DNA from: Legionella steigerwaltii
GTDB taxonomy: Bacteria > Pseudomonadota > Gammaproteobacteria > Legionellales > Legionellaceae
Assembly (NCBI RefSeq): GCF_001468065.1
Contig: NZ_LNYZ01000023.1
Coordinates: forward strand, 1-46,428
Reading direction: 5' to 3'
DNA: 46,428 bases
The notes under the pieces are model-generated. The model was not told the origin of the DNA. It saw nothing but the letters and a program-made list of their open reading frames with translations, and ran no database searches. The stretch's first letter is position 1; each line of letters starts with the position of its first letter. Positions 10,190 through 18,889 of this stretch are shown in pieces. The translations under genes and the position numbers were made by a program.

Positions 10190-10201
10190 ATGGTAGAGCA
10201 A

Positions 10202-10855
10202 ATGAGTTATCAAAGCGCACGCATTAATATGGTCAAGCAACAACTTCGAACTGGTGATGTTTTAAACGAATCCATACTTAATTTGTATGATGTAGTATTC
10301 AGACATGATTTTGTTCCCGAACAATATATAAATTTTGCTTATTCAGATATGCAAATACCGCTTAATCATGATCAACGCATGCTGACTCCTTTGGAAGAGG
10401 GACAAATTCTGCAATCACTTGATTTACAAGGTCATGAAACGGTTTTGGAAATAGGCACAGGCAGTGGATTTTTTACCGCTTTGTTAAGTAAATTATGTAA
10501 AAAAGTAATTAGTGTAGATTATTATGCCGATTTTACTGCCAATGCAGCACATCAATTAAAAAAACATCACTGCAACAATGTGCAGTTAATCACAGGAGAT
10601 GCCAGTCAAGGTTGGTTAGAAAATGCTCCTTATGATGTTGTTATATTCACTGGCGCAATAGAAAAAATAAGTGAAACCCAAAGATTACAGATTCTTCCAG
10701 GAGGCAAGTTATTTGTTATTGAAGGACAATCACCTGTAATGCAGGGTCGACTCTATGAACTGGATCATGAGGAACATTGGCATGACGAAATCATTTTTGA
10801 AACAAATATTCCTCTACTGATCGATAAATCAAAATCAAAAGAATTTGTATTTTAG
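10202..10855 (+). CDS. Protein-L-isoaspartate O-methyltransferase-like SAM methyltransferase
   Basis: A SAM-dependent methyltransferase of about 217 residues in the PCMT family. The SAM-binding motif I reads VLEIGTGSGFFTALL, followed by a VISVDYY acidic-end strand and a LITGDAS motif. The classical isoaspartyl-methyltransferase substrate motif (PIGxGQTIS) is replaced by a region reading MLTPLEEGQILQ, so enzymatic repair of isoaspartate is doubtful. The start at 10202 (MSYQSARINM) is chosen over 10190, four codons earlier, because the earlier ATG has no ribosome site. It ends 11 bases before tolC with the tolC ribosome site in the gap, so the two are cotranscribed. Its role beside an efflux channel is unknown. 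Confidence 0.83.
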   Translation: MSYQSARINMVKQQLRTGDVLNESILNLYDVVFRHDFVPEQYINFAYSDMQIPLNHDQRMLTPLEEGQILQSLDLQGHETVLEIGTGSGFFTALLSKLCKKVISVDYYADFTANAAHQLKKHHCNNVQLITGDASQGWLENAPYDVVIFTGAIEKISETQRLQILPGGKLFVIEGQSPVMQGRLYELDHEEHWHDEIIFETNIPLLIDKSKSKEFVF

Positions 10856-10866
10856 GAATTAGTTTA

Positions 10867-12243
10867 ATGAAAAAATTGCTGTTCTGCTGCTATCTCATGA
10901 CTTTAGGTCTGTCATCGCACGTCTTTGCTGCAACAGACCTAATGGATATCTATCATCAAGCCCTTGAAAATGACCCGATCTTCAAGAATGCATATGATAC
11001 GTACATGGCTAACGCAGAAGCTCTTCCTCAAGCACGTGCAGCATTACTTCCTCAAGCAGGCCTTACTGCTCAAGCAACGCGAAACGTTCTGCACGTAAAC
11101 GATGGTCTTTTTACTATTCGAGATGATTATTATAACTCCAGAACGTGGACAGTTTCTGCATCCCAAGCTCTTTTCAATTATCAAGCTTGGGCGAGAGTGC
11201 AACAAGCAAAAGCATCCGTTAAAGCAGCACAAGCTACGTTTAACGACGCAGCCCAGGATTTAATTCTTAGAACAGCCAAAGCCTATTTTGATATTCTCTT
11301 TGCGCAAGATACTTTAAATTTTGCTGAAGCAAAAAAACGCGCAAACATGCGCCAATATGAGCAAGCAAAACAACGCTTTGAAGTAGGCCTTGATCCTATT
11401 ACTTCTGTTTATGAAGCAAAAGCCGCATACGACCAATCCGTTGCTACAGTTATTGCATCGCGTAACAACCAAATCAATCAAAGCGAAAATTTAAGAAAAC
11501 TTACCAATCATGTTTATGAAGTAATAGCTCCTCTACGTGATGGTAAAATTCCGTTAATTAAGCCAGAACCTAATATTGTGGATCAATGGATAGACACCGG
11601 TCTTAAACAAAATTTCAAGTTACTGTCTGCAAAATTCAATCTTGAAGTAGCGCGTCAAAACATGAAAGCGCTTTCCGCAGGGAATTGGCCTACCATTGCG
11701 CTTCAAGGCAATACAACAGAAACAACAAACGAAGTAAATAGTTCGAACCCCTTACTTCCGGCAAATCAAAAGCTATCGACGGTTGGTGTGGCATTGAATT
11801 TTCCTGCATTCCAAGGAGGGTTAGTACGTTCACAAACACGACAAGCTCAACATAATTTTCAGGCAACCAGCGAACGAGTGGAACAATCATACAGAGATGT
11901 TGTGGTCAATAGCCGAATTGCTTTTAATACAATCACCGATGGAATTAGCAAAGTAAAAGCCGATAGGCAAACCGTTATTTCGCAACAAAATTCATTAGAA
12001 AGTACAGAGGCTCAATTTGAGGTAGGTACTCGTACCATGGTGGATGTGGTCAATGCCCAACAGCGTTTGTTTGAGGCTCAGAATCAACTTGCTAATGACC
12101 AATACAGTTTGATTAATGCTGTTTTAACTCTAAAATACTTAGCCGGAACATTGAATGTAAACGATCTCGAATTAATAAACTCATGGTTAGAAACAACTAG
12201 GGTCAACGGATTGCTCCCGGCTGAAAACAAAACCACCAAATAA
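10867..12243 (+). CDS. tolC: Outer-membrane efflux channel TolC
   Basis: A 458-residue outer-membrane factor. The signal peptide ends near HVFA-A (about residue 21). The mature part starts with the TolC-type DLMDIYHQALENDP stretch and has two homologous OEP repeats of long heptad helices, at about 30-220 and 235-440. The second contains the QLKxTxxQ-like pattern FEVGTRTMVDVVNAQQ. It forms the trimeric exit duct for RND, ABC and type I export systems. No pump genes are adjacent, as is usual for a shared TolC. It is the middle gene of a PCMT-like / tolC / ttcA run with gaps of 11 and 24 bases. Confidence 0.93.
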   Translation: MKKLLFCCYLMTLGLSSHVFAATDLMDIYHQALENDPIFKNAYDTYMANAEALPQARAALLPQAGLTAQATRNVLHVNDGLFTIRDDYYNSRTWTVSASQALFNYQAWARVQQAKASVKAAQATFNDAAQDLILRTAKAYFDILFAQDTLNFAEAKKRANMRQYEQAKQRFEVGLDPITSVYEAKAAYDQSVATVIASRNNQINQSENLRKLTNHVYEVIAPLRDGKIPLIKPEPNIVDQWIDTGLKQNFKLLSAKFNLEVARQNMKALSAGNWPTIALQGNTTETTNEVNSSNPLLPANQKLSTVGVALNFPAFQGGLVRSQTRQAQHNFQATSERVEQSYRDVVVNSRIAFNTITDGISKVKADRQTVISQQNSLESTEAQFEVGTRTMVDVVNAQQRLFEAQNQLANDQYSLINAVLTLKYLAGTLNVNDLELINSWLETTRVNGLLPAENKTTK

Positions 12244-12267
12244 CAATTTTTCATTAGGTTTTTAATA

Positions 12268-13110
12268 ATGTCCAATCCTTCTCAAGTTGAAAAAAAATTA
12301 TTGCATTATACAGGTAAAGCCATTGCCGATTTTAATATGATCCAGCGTGGAGATCGTGTTATGGTCTGTTTATCAGGAGGTAAAGATTCTTTTACACTCT
12401 TAACCATCCTGGAGCAATTACGTCGACGTTCTGGCAATAAATTTGAACTCTTTTCGTTTACCCTGGATCAAGCTCAACCCGGATGGAATGATTCCGCAGT
12501 ACGCCAATGGCTAGCTGATCGATCCATTCCTCATGAAATATTAACTCGTGATACCTACAGTATTGTTAAAGAGAAAATCCCTGAGGGGAAAACATACTGC
12601 TCTTTATGCTCACGTTTACGACGGGGCATTATTTATCGGTATGCAGAGGAACATGGCTTTAACAAAATCGCTCTTGGCCATCATCGTGACGATTTGGTTC
12701 GTACTCTGATGATGTCTATCTTATACAATGGTGATATTCGCTCGATGCCACCGAAGTTACTTAGCGATAATAAAAAACATATAGTCATCCGACCATTATG
12801 TTATGTTCAAGAGAAAGACATTATTACATTTTCTCAGGAGCAATCTTACCCTATCATTCCATGCACTCTTTGTGGATCACAGGAAAATTTAATGCGGAAA
12901 AAAGTAGCGAATTTAATTAATCAACTTGCTGAGGAAAATCCCAAAGTTCCAAGTAATATTCTCCACGCGCTCCAAAGTATCAAACCCAGCCAGCTTATGG
13001 ATCAAAATATGTGGGATTTTAGAAATCTTGAGCATGGCTTAATTACTAATCAAACAACAAATACGGATGAACTCTTTAACACAGAAGAATTTGATCCTAT
13101 TGAAGCATAA
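12268..13110 (+). CDS. ttcA: tRNA 2-thiocytidine(32) synthetase TtcA
   Basis: An ATP- and Fe-S-dependent enzyme of 280 residues that thiolates cytidine 32 of tRNA. The PP-loop SGGKDS is at 36-41. Cluster cysteines are visible as C111xxC114 and C199xxC202, and GHHRDD follows the fold's conserved histidine stretch. The length is normal. It starts 24 bases after tolC and is followed 12 bases after its stop by a hairpin, so it likely closes that transcription unit. Confidence 0.96.
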   Translation: MSNPSQVEKKLLHYTGKAIADFNMIQRGDRVMVCLSGGKDSFTLLTILEQLRRRSGNKFELFSFTLDQAQPGWNDSAVRQWLADRSIPHEILTRDTYSIVKEKIPEGKTYCSLCSRLRRGIIYRYAEEHGFNKIALGHHRDDLVRTLMMSILYNGDIRSMPPKLLSDNKKHIVIRPLCYVQEKDIITFSQEQSYPIIPCTLCGSQENLMRKKVANLINQLAEENPKVPSNILHALQSIKPSQLMDQNMWDFRNLEHGLITNQTTNTDELFNTEEFDPIEA

Positions 13111-13122
13111 AAATCTTTCTAT

Positions 13123-13147
13123 AACCTGAGTAAGATGTGCTCAGGTT
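13123..13147 (+). terminator. Terminator hairpin after ttcA
   Basis: Perfect 8-bp stem AACCTGAG / CTCAGGTT with a 9-base loop, followed by TAATTT. The placement right after the ttcA stop supports a terminator; the U-tract is modest. Confidence 0.65.
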
Positions 13148-13424
13148 TAATTTCTCCACCCTACTCTACTTTGAAATCAGAATACAAAAAAGATTTCACT
13201 TTTTTATATCGGAACTCTATCCTAGTTACATACAATCCAATAAAAAAACATAATGAATTAGATGCAAGCAATAAGAGAGTGATAATAACAATATCTTAAC
13301 TAAACCGTAACATTTTGATAACATTTTTGTTACAATCATGTTTTAATAAGTAACACTTTAGTCTAAAATTAGAAATAATTTCTCTTACTATATTAATAAC
13401 TTTGTTAATAGAGGAACTTACCCC
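13148..13424 (+). promoter_or_regulatory. Upstream region of the SulP-carbonic anhydrase gene with GTAACA repeats
   Basis: About 280 AT-rich bases. GTAACA (13307-13312) and TGTTAC (13328-13333) form an inverted repeat, and another GTAACA follows near 13350. TTTGTTACAAT (13326-13336) recurs exactly upstream of the small secreted gene at 34784. These could be operator sites of a shared regulator. A GAGGAA ribosome site precedes the gene. Confidence 0.4.
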
Positions 13425-15734
13425 ATGTTTGCAAATACACCGGTTGACTCGCGTAAACTTCGAATTTATACCAGGCGTTATTTAAAATTTGACTTTGTTG
13501 CAGCCATAGTCGTATTTCTTGTTGCCATCCCATTATGTCTTGGTATTGCTTTAGCCTCTGGCGCACCTCTTTTTTCTGGGATTTTAAGCGGAGTTATTGG
13601 AGGAATTGTTGTTGGGTGCCTAAGCGGCTCACACGTTAGTGTCAGCGGCCCTGCTGCAGGTATGGCAGCTGTCGTTGTTGCTGCTATTGCTCATATTGGA
13701 GACTTCAACTCATTTTTAGTTGCTCTTTTACTTGCAGGCGTACTTCAAGTCATTATAGGAAGCTTAAGAGCCGGATTTGTCGCAGACTATGTCCCCTCAA
13801 ATGTGGTACAAGGTCTGCTTTGTGCAATTGGTATTTTATTAATAATCAAACAATTACCACTTGCATTCACACTTTCTGCAGATTTCAATGAGCTTAAAAC
13901 TCATTTGTTAGAAACTACTGAGGAAATCACCCTAAGCCCTATTCTTGCTTTGTACCATCACCTAAATAGTGGGGCCATGTTGATTACGGTACTTTCACTC
14001 TCGACTTTAATTTATTTTGATTTGACAAAAAATAAAATATTAAAAGAAATACCTGCACCGATTATTGTTGTGATTTTGGGTGTACTGCTTAATGAGCTTT
14101 TTTTATGGACCAATTCAAGCTTGGTTCAAAACTCACCACAATTGGTCAATATCCCGCAGACCAATGATATCCATGAGTTATTTAGTAAACTGGAATTCCC
14201 AAATTGGTCGGCTTTGTCTAATCCCCAAGTTTATCTTTATGCATTTATCATTGGAATTGTTGCCTCCCTTGAAACCTTATTGAATTTCAAAGCAGGAGAA
14301 AGGCTGGATAAAAAACGCCGGCATCCTTCATCAAACCGAGAATTGGTGGCACAAGGGGTTGGGAACATGGCAGCCGGTTTAATTGGTGGAATTCCCGTTA
14401 CCTCGGTGATTGTAAGAACATCCATTAATATTCAAGCGGGATCCGCCAGCAAATTATCAACTATTTTGCATGGTTTTTTTATTTTCTTTGCAGTAATGCT
14501 AATTCCCGGCACCTTAAATAAGATCCCCCTATCTTCACTTGCTGCCATTTTGATTTATACAGGTTATAAACTAAATAAACCTTCCATTTATCGTACCATT
14601 TATGCTCAAGGTAGTGATCGTTTTATTCCGTTCATCGCCACAGTCATCAGTATTATTGTCTTTAACTTATTGACGGGTATTCTAATTGGATTGGCAGTCA
14701 GCTTATTCTATATTTTAAAATCCAACAGTCAGGCACGAATTAATATTCTAAAGGAAATTCATCCTACTGGAGAAATCAATCGTTTGGTACTCCCCCAACA
14801 AATGACTTTTCTTAATAAAGCCGCTCTGGTTGCTGAACTTGATTCCATTCCTAGAGAATCACAATTAATTATTGATGCACGTTACACTCAGTACATTGAT
14901 AAAGAAATTACAGAGCTTTTAAAAGAATTTAAGGAAGAACAAGCCCCCAATAAAAAAATCGCTTTGAATCTGATTGGCTTCCAAGAACATTATAAGATTC
15001 ATAATTATATTGAATTTATCAATGTTACGACATACGACGTGCAAGCGAACCTGACGCCAGCACAAGTATTAAATATTCTATATGAAGGAAATCAACGTTT
15101 CCTCAATGACAACTTAATTCACCGTTCAAACCAACTGGACATTAAACATACAGCCAAAGAACAACATCCTATGGCCATTGTTCTTGGTTGCATTGATTCA
15201 AGGGTGCCCGTTGAAACCATTTTCGACGTGAGCTTTGGTGACATTTTTTGCGTTCGTGTTGCCGGGAATGTTGTGAACAATGATGTTCTGGCTAGTATTG
15301 AATATGCATGCAATGTCGTTGGTGTGAAACTGATTATCGTTCTTGGCCACACTCGTTGTGGTGCCATTCTCTCTGCATGTGACGGGGTAGAAAAAGGACA
15401 TATTACAGAATTGCTGGATAAAATAAAACCGGCGATCAATGCAGAGAACGAAACTGAAACGAATCGTCACAGTAAGAATACTACCTTCGTGAACAATGTT
15501 ACTGATTTGAACGTTGCCAATACCATGCAAAAAATTTATGAGCGTAGTTCTATTCTGCATGAAATGATAGAGAAAAATGATATTGCCATGGTTGGCGCTG
15601 TTTATAATGTTCAAACAGGTAAAGTGCATTATAACAACTACGCGCATGAATTAAGCCAGCTTGATGGAAAAAATAATAAGCATTTAGCCTCTAAATTGAA
15701 TGCAGTATTAGAGGAATCCAAAATTAAAATGTAG
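13425..15734 (+). CDS. SulP-family anion transporter fused to beta-carbonic anhydrase
   Basis: A 769-residue inner-membrane fusion. Residues about 20-425 are a SulP transporter: many hydrophobic segments, the SGPAAGMAAVV motif near the N-terminus and the conserved VASLETLLNFKAGERLDK stretch. A degenerate STAS-like region follows (about 455-535). The C-terminal ~200 residues are a beta-carbonic anhydrase with zinc-site motifs GCIDSR (about 588) and GHTRCGA (about 640-646). The enzyme interconverts CO2 and bicarbonate at the cytosolic mouth, so bicarbonate is the likely substrate, either imported or handled for pH control. SulP-CA fusions are known in several bacteria. The gene appears to be a single-gene unit ending in a GTAGG hairpin. 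Confidence 0.93.
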   Translation: MFANTPVDSRKLRIYTRRYLKFDFVAAIVVFLVAIPLCLGIALASGAPLFSGILSGVIGGIVVGCLSGSHVSVSGPAAGMAAVVVAAIAHIGDFNSFLVALLLAGVLQVIIGSLRAGFVADYVPSNVVQGLLCAIGILLIIKQLPLAFTLSADFNELKTHLLETTEEITLSPILALYHHLNSGAMLITVLSLSTLIYFDLTKNKILKEIPAPIIVVILGVLLNELFLWTNSSLVQNSPQLVNIPQTNDIHELFSKLEFPNWSALSNPQVYLYAFIIGIVASLETLLNFKAGERLDKKRRHPSSNRELVAQGVGNMAAGLIGGIPVTSVIVRTSINIQAGSASKLSTILHGFFIFFAVMLIPGTLNKIPLSSLAAILIYTGYKLNKPSIYRTIYAQGSDRFIPFIATVISIIVFNLLTGILIGLAVSLFYILKSNSQARINILKEIHPTGEINRLVLPQQMTFLNKAALVAELDSIPRESQLIIDARYTQYIDKEITELLKEFKEEQAPNKKIALNLIGFQEHYKIHNYIEFINVTTYDVQANLTPAQVLNILYEGNQRFLNDNLIHRSNQLDIKHTAKEQHPMAIVLGCIDSRVPVETIFDVSFGDIFCVRVAGNVVNNDVLASIEYACNVVGVKLIIVLGHTRCGAILSACDGVEKGHITELLDKIKPAINAENETETNRHSKNTTFVNNVTDLNVANTMQKIYERSSILHEMIEKNDIAMVGAVYNVQTGKVHYNNYAHELSQLDGKNNKHLASKLNAVLEESKIKM

Positions 15735-15752
15735 TCATTTCTGAAGCCAGAT

Positions 15753-15779
15753 GTAGGGTTGGGTCTTGGCCCAACCTAC
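15753..15779 (+). terminator. GTAGG...CCTAC hairpin after the SulP-CA gene
   Basis: GTAGGGTTGGG and CCCAACCTAC pair with one bulged G around a TCTTGG loop, 18 bases after the stop. It may end transcription; its GTAG start also resembles REP elements. Confidence 0.6.
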
Positions 15780-15818
15780 GTTAAATTGAGCAGTTTTTAC
15801 ATAAGTTGCTTTACCTGT

Positions 15819-15846
15819 GTAGCCTTGCTGCAAGCAACCAGGCTAC
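15819..15846. repeat. GTAGCC-type palindromic repeat upstream of proS
   Basis: GTAGCC and GGCTAC bound an inner stem TTGCT / AGCAA. It lies about 90 bases before the proS start, within or next to the promoter region. Confidence 0.65.
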
Positions 15847-15933
15847 CTTTCACCGGCTAATCCATCTGTTTTTGAACAAAAACTTCTGTATAATGCTTTG
15901 CAATTCAAGAACAATACTATTTCAGGAGTAGAA

Positions 15934-17640
15934 ATGCGTGCCTCCCAATGGTTTTTAGTAACTCTTAAAGAAACTCCAAGTGATGCGGAGATCGTTTCTC
16001 ATAAATTAATGCTGAGAACAGGAATGATTCGGAAACTGGGCTCAGGTCTTTATACCTGGATGCCACTGGGTTTAAAGGTATTACGAAAAGTAGAACAAAT
16101 AGTCCGCGAAGAAATGAATCGCATTCACTCCATGGAGTTGCTCATGCCTGCAGTGCAACCTGCTGAACTATGGCAAGAAACCGGACGTTGGGAAACTTTT
16201 GGTGGACAACTTCTCACGATGAAAGACTCCAATGACAGAGAATATTGTTTTGGGCCTACTCATGAGGAAGTCATCACCGACATTATGCGTAATGAATTAC
16301 AATCTTATAAGCAGCTGCCGGCTAGTTTTTATCAAATCCAGACTAAGTTCCGCGACGAAATTAGACCTCGTTTCGGTGTGATGCGTGCACGCGAATTCAT
16401 TATGAAAGATGCCTATTCATTCCATGTAAGTTTAGAAAGCTTACAGGCTACCTACAAAGATATGTATCAGGCTTATTGCCGTATTTTTGATCGCTTGGGG
16501 CTTAAGTATCGTGCAGTTGAAGCAGATACAGGCGCTATTGGTGGTTCTGCATCTCATGAATTCCAGGTATTAGCTGACTCGGGTGAAGATTTGATTTTCT
16601 ACTCTGACCAAGGAGATTATGCTGCGAATATAGAACAAGCCACCAGTTTAAGACCTGAAAAAGCAACTCCTGCTACACAAAAAATGACTCTAGTGGACAC
16701 CCCAAATCAAAAAACCATTGCTGAAGTAGCACAATTCATGGGTGTAGCAAGCAATCAAACCGTCAAGACTTTGATTGTAAAAGGAAGAGAGCATCCTATG
16801 GTTGCTTTAGTTTTAAAAGGCGATGATGAGCTGAATGAAGTCAAGGCAACAAAACATCCTTTAGTCCACTCCCCCTTACAATTTATAGATGAAGAAACGG
16901 TCTTAAAAACTTTGAAAGCACCTATTGGCTCATTAGGACCTGTCAATTTATCGATTCCTGTAATCGCAGATCATCACGCACTGGCAATGGACTCTTTTAT
17001 CTGTGGTGCTAACCAAGCAGACAAGCATTATCAACATGCAGCTTGGGGTAAAGACATTAGTGAATATCTTGCTTATGACTTACGTAACGTCAAAGAAGGT
17101 GATGTTAGCCCAGATGGCAAAGGAACACTTCGCTCGTGTCGTGGTATCGAAGTTGGCCACGTTTTTCAGTTAGGTGATAAGTATGCTAAAGCCATGAATG
17201 CCACAGTGATTAATGAGCAAGGTCAATTAGAAACCATGATGATGGGATGTTATGGTTTAGGTATTACACGTGTTGTTGCAGCAGCCATTGAACAACACCA
17301 TGATGAGCAAGGGATTATCTGGCCTCAAAACATCGCCCCTTTCCAAGTCGTCATAATTCCTTTAAACGGACACCGTGCTCAAACAGTCAAAATGCAAGCA
17401 GATGCTTTATATGAGCGTTTAAAAGAATTAGGAATCGATGTATTAATTGATGATCGTAATGAGCGAGCGGGTGTATTGTTTGCGGATCATGATTTAATTG
17501 GGATCCCCCATCGTATCATCGTCAGTGAACGAAACATAGAGCAAAATTGTGTGGAATATAAAAATCGTGCTACCGGCGAAACTCACCAATTGAGCTTAGG
17601 TAAGGCAATTGATGCAATAGTTCAATTAGTTGCAAAATAA
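15934..17640 (+). CDS. proS: Prolyl-tRNA synthetase
   Basis: Class II aminoacyl-tRNA synthetase, 568 residues from the chosen start, attaching proline to tRNA-Pro. It is bacterial type: catalytic core with motif 2 ([19 protein letters not shown]), an inserted editing domain (about residues 225-395, which clears Ala-tRNA-Pro), motif 3 ([13 protein letters not shown]) and a C-terminal anticodon-binding domain with [20 protein letters not shown]. An ATG at 15934 preceded by CAGGAGTAGAA is the evident start; the in-frame codon 36 bases earlier has no ribosome site and encodes residues not seen in ProS. It seems to be a single-gene unit. Confidence 0.97.
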   Translation: MRASQWFLVTLKETPSDAEIVSHKLMLRTGMIRKLGSGLYTWMPLGLKVLRKVEQIVREEMNRIHSMELLMPAVQPAELWQETGRWETFGGQLLTMKDSNDREYCFGPTHEEVITDIMRNELQSYKQLPASFYQIQTKFRDEIRPRFGVMRAREFIMKDAYSFHVSLESLQATYKDMYQAYCRIFDRLGLKYRAVEADTGAIGGSASHEFQVLADSGEDLIFYSDQGDYAANIEQATSLRPEKATPATQKMTLVDTPNQKTIAEVAQFMGVASNQTVKTLIVKGREHPMVALVLKGDDELNEVKATKHPLVHSPLQFIDEETVLKTLKAPIGSLGPVNLSIPVIADHHALAMDSFICGANQADKHYQHAAWGKDISEYLAYDLRNVKEGDVSPDGKGTLRSCRGIEVGHVFQLGDKYAKAMNATVINEQGQLETMMMGCYGLGITRVVAAAIEQHHDEQGIIWPQNIAPFQVVIIPLNGHRAQTVKMQADALYERLKELGIDVLIDDRNERAGVLFADHDLIGIPHRIIVSERNIEQNCVEYKNRATGETHQLSLGKAIDAIVQLVAK

Positions 17641-17654
17641 ATATTTTGCTCACT

Positions 17655-17725
17655 ATCCCGAGCGCAACAAGGATCTCCGCTGTAGCACTGTGTTGCGATG
17701 GAAGATCCCCAGTTGTACTCGGGAT
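17655..17725. repeat. 71-bp palindromic repeat with interleaved arms
   Basis: Outer arms ATCCCGAG (17655-17662) and CTCGGGAT (17718-17725) enclose two further pairs, CGCAACA / TGTTGCG and GGATCT / AGATCC. The order of the inner pairs is crossed, not nested, so an RNA could form alternative stems or a pseudoknot. It lies 14 bases after the proS stop. Confidence 0.6.
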
Positions 17726-17741
17726 GACGACAAAAAATCTC

Positions 17742-17768
17742 GGATTACGCTTCGCTAATCCTGGCTAC
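17742..17768. repeat. GTAGCC-type half repeat
   Basis: Stem GGATTA / TAATCC around CGCTTCGC, then TGGCTAC. Read on the minus strand this is GTAGCCAGGATTAGCG..., a single REP-like unit. The remaining bases to 18030 are AT-rich and hold the promoter of the next gene; I see nothing else there. Confidence 0.6.
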
Positions 17769-18030
17769 ACAATGATTACACCCCCATCCCATGCATTTCA
17801 ATCCCCTGAAACCTACGTCTAAAGAAAAACAAAACAGGAAGTGTAATTAAAGAATTAAATCAAACAAATATGATCGAAGGGTGTAATATTAACGAGATAA
17901 ATATCCGTTTCCTTTATAAATCAGGATGATGCACATCAATACTTGTCTAAATTCATTTTTCATGTAGGATCGGCCAACTTTAGATCCTCCTCATTATTAA
18001 TCAGTTATAAAAATAACTTGGAGAACAAAT

Positions 18031-18825
18031 ATGCTACATACGGAAAAAGCTGCTTCTGGATTTAAAAACGACCAAAATGGGAAAATATTGGGTATTTTTA
18101 AACCTATAAAACCTGATTTTCTTCCTCTGAATCTTTTGAATGAGCCTCCTCATTTTAAAATAGAGACGCCTAAATGGATTGTCAGGAACACCAGCGAACT
18201 GGTTGATTTGCTTAATGATTCTAATTGTTCTAGAAGTGGTCTGACTACAGATTTAGAAAATTTAAAAATCGTGAAGTTTCTATTAACGACACAAAATGAA
18301 CTGGTTTTTGGTCCATACGGACGTTCTGCTCCAGGGAATAATATTCCTGCTTATGCACATTTAGCAGTAGAAGGAGAAGAAGCAAAAGATTTTTATAGTG
18401 CTGAATGTATTACTTCAGGAGTAGCCTGGTTCACAGAAAACAATGAGTTAATTGCTCTAACTGCCAATTCCGTTGAGTTTCGTGCATCCTTTCACTCATT
18501 GCAGTTTGCACTCCCTCACTTTTTATGCATTGACCTTCCCATATCTGACTCATTTAGGCTTAGTGAAACAGATCTTAGTGGTCGTTTTTTAAGGTGGCAT
18601 TTCATTGAACGCAGCACTTTTGAGAAATATGCTCGAGAAAACCTAGGTGATAAGGAAGATATAAACTCATTCTCGTCCTTAGAGAAAAAAGAGATAGAAG
18701 AACAAAAAACATCACTCCACCTAATATTCTCTTTTTTGGAAACAAGGAACCGCAGCAAAGATTGGAACAACATAAACCAGCCAATTCATCAGAAAAGGAA
18801 ACTTCATTTGTTTTATGAAATTTAA
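18031..18825 (+). CDS. Orphan protein, possible Dot/Icm substrate
   Basis: A 264-residue soluble protein with no signal peptide or membrane segment. I recognise no family. Visible features are a central part rich in aromatic residues (GRFLRWHFIERSTFEKY) and a charged Lys/Glu-rich stretch (about 205-230) ahead of a Gln/His/Lys-rich end. A GGAG ribosome site supports the start. It is flanked by repeats on the 5' side and a hairpin shared with the convergent LRR gene on the 3' side. Its orphan status in an accessory stretch would fit an effector, but nothing in the sequence proves it. Confidence 0.7.
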   Translation: MLHTEKAASGFKNDQNGKILGIFKPIKPDFLPLNLLNEPPHFKIETPKWIVRNTSELVDLLNDSNCSRSGLTTDLENLKIVKFLLTTQNELVFGPYGRSAPGNNIPAYAHLAVEGEEAKDFYSAECITSGVAWFTENNELIALTANSVEFRASFHSLQFALPHFLCIDLPISDSFRLSETDLSGRFLRWHFIERSTFEKYARENLGDKEDINSFSSLEKKEIEEQKTSLHLIFSFLETRNRSKDWNNINQPIHQKRKLHLFYEI

Positions 18826-18861
18826 AGTAAGTATTTAGTTCAAAGTCAAATTTCTCCAATG

Positions 18862-18889
18862 GCCTTCGATCATGTGCACTGTCGAAGGC
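18862..18889. terminator. Convergent terminator-like hairpin
   Basis: Perfect 8-bp stem GCCTTCGA / TCGAAGGC with a 12-base loop between two convergent genes; the right arm touches the stop codon of the LRR gene. No clear T-run on either side. Confidence 0.5.

Noticed and set aside
15119..15647. Two open frames antisense to the carbonic anhydrase domain (106 and 149 codons)
   Set aside because: They lie fully inside a strongly supported gene and read as low-similarity, Ile/His-rich shadows.
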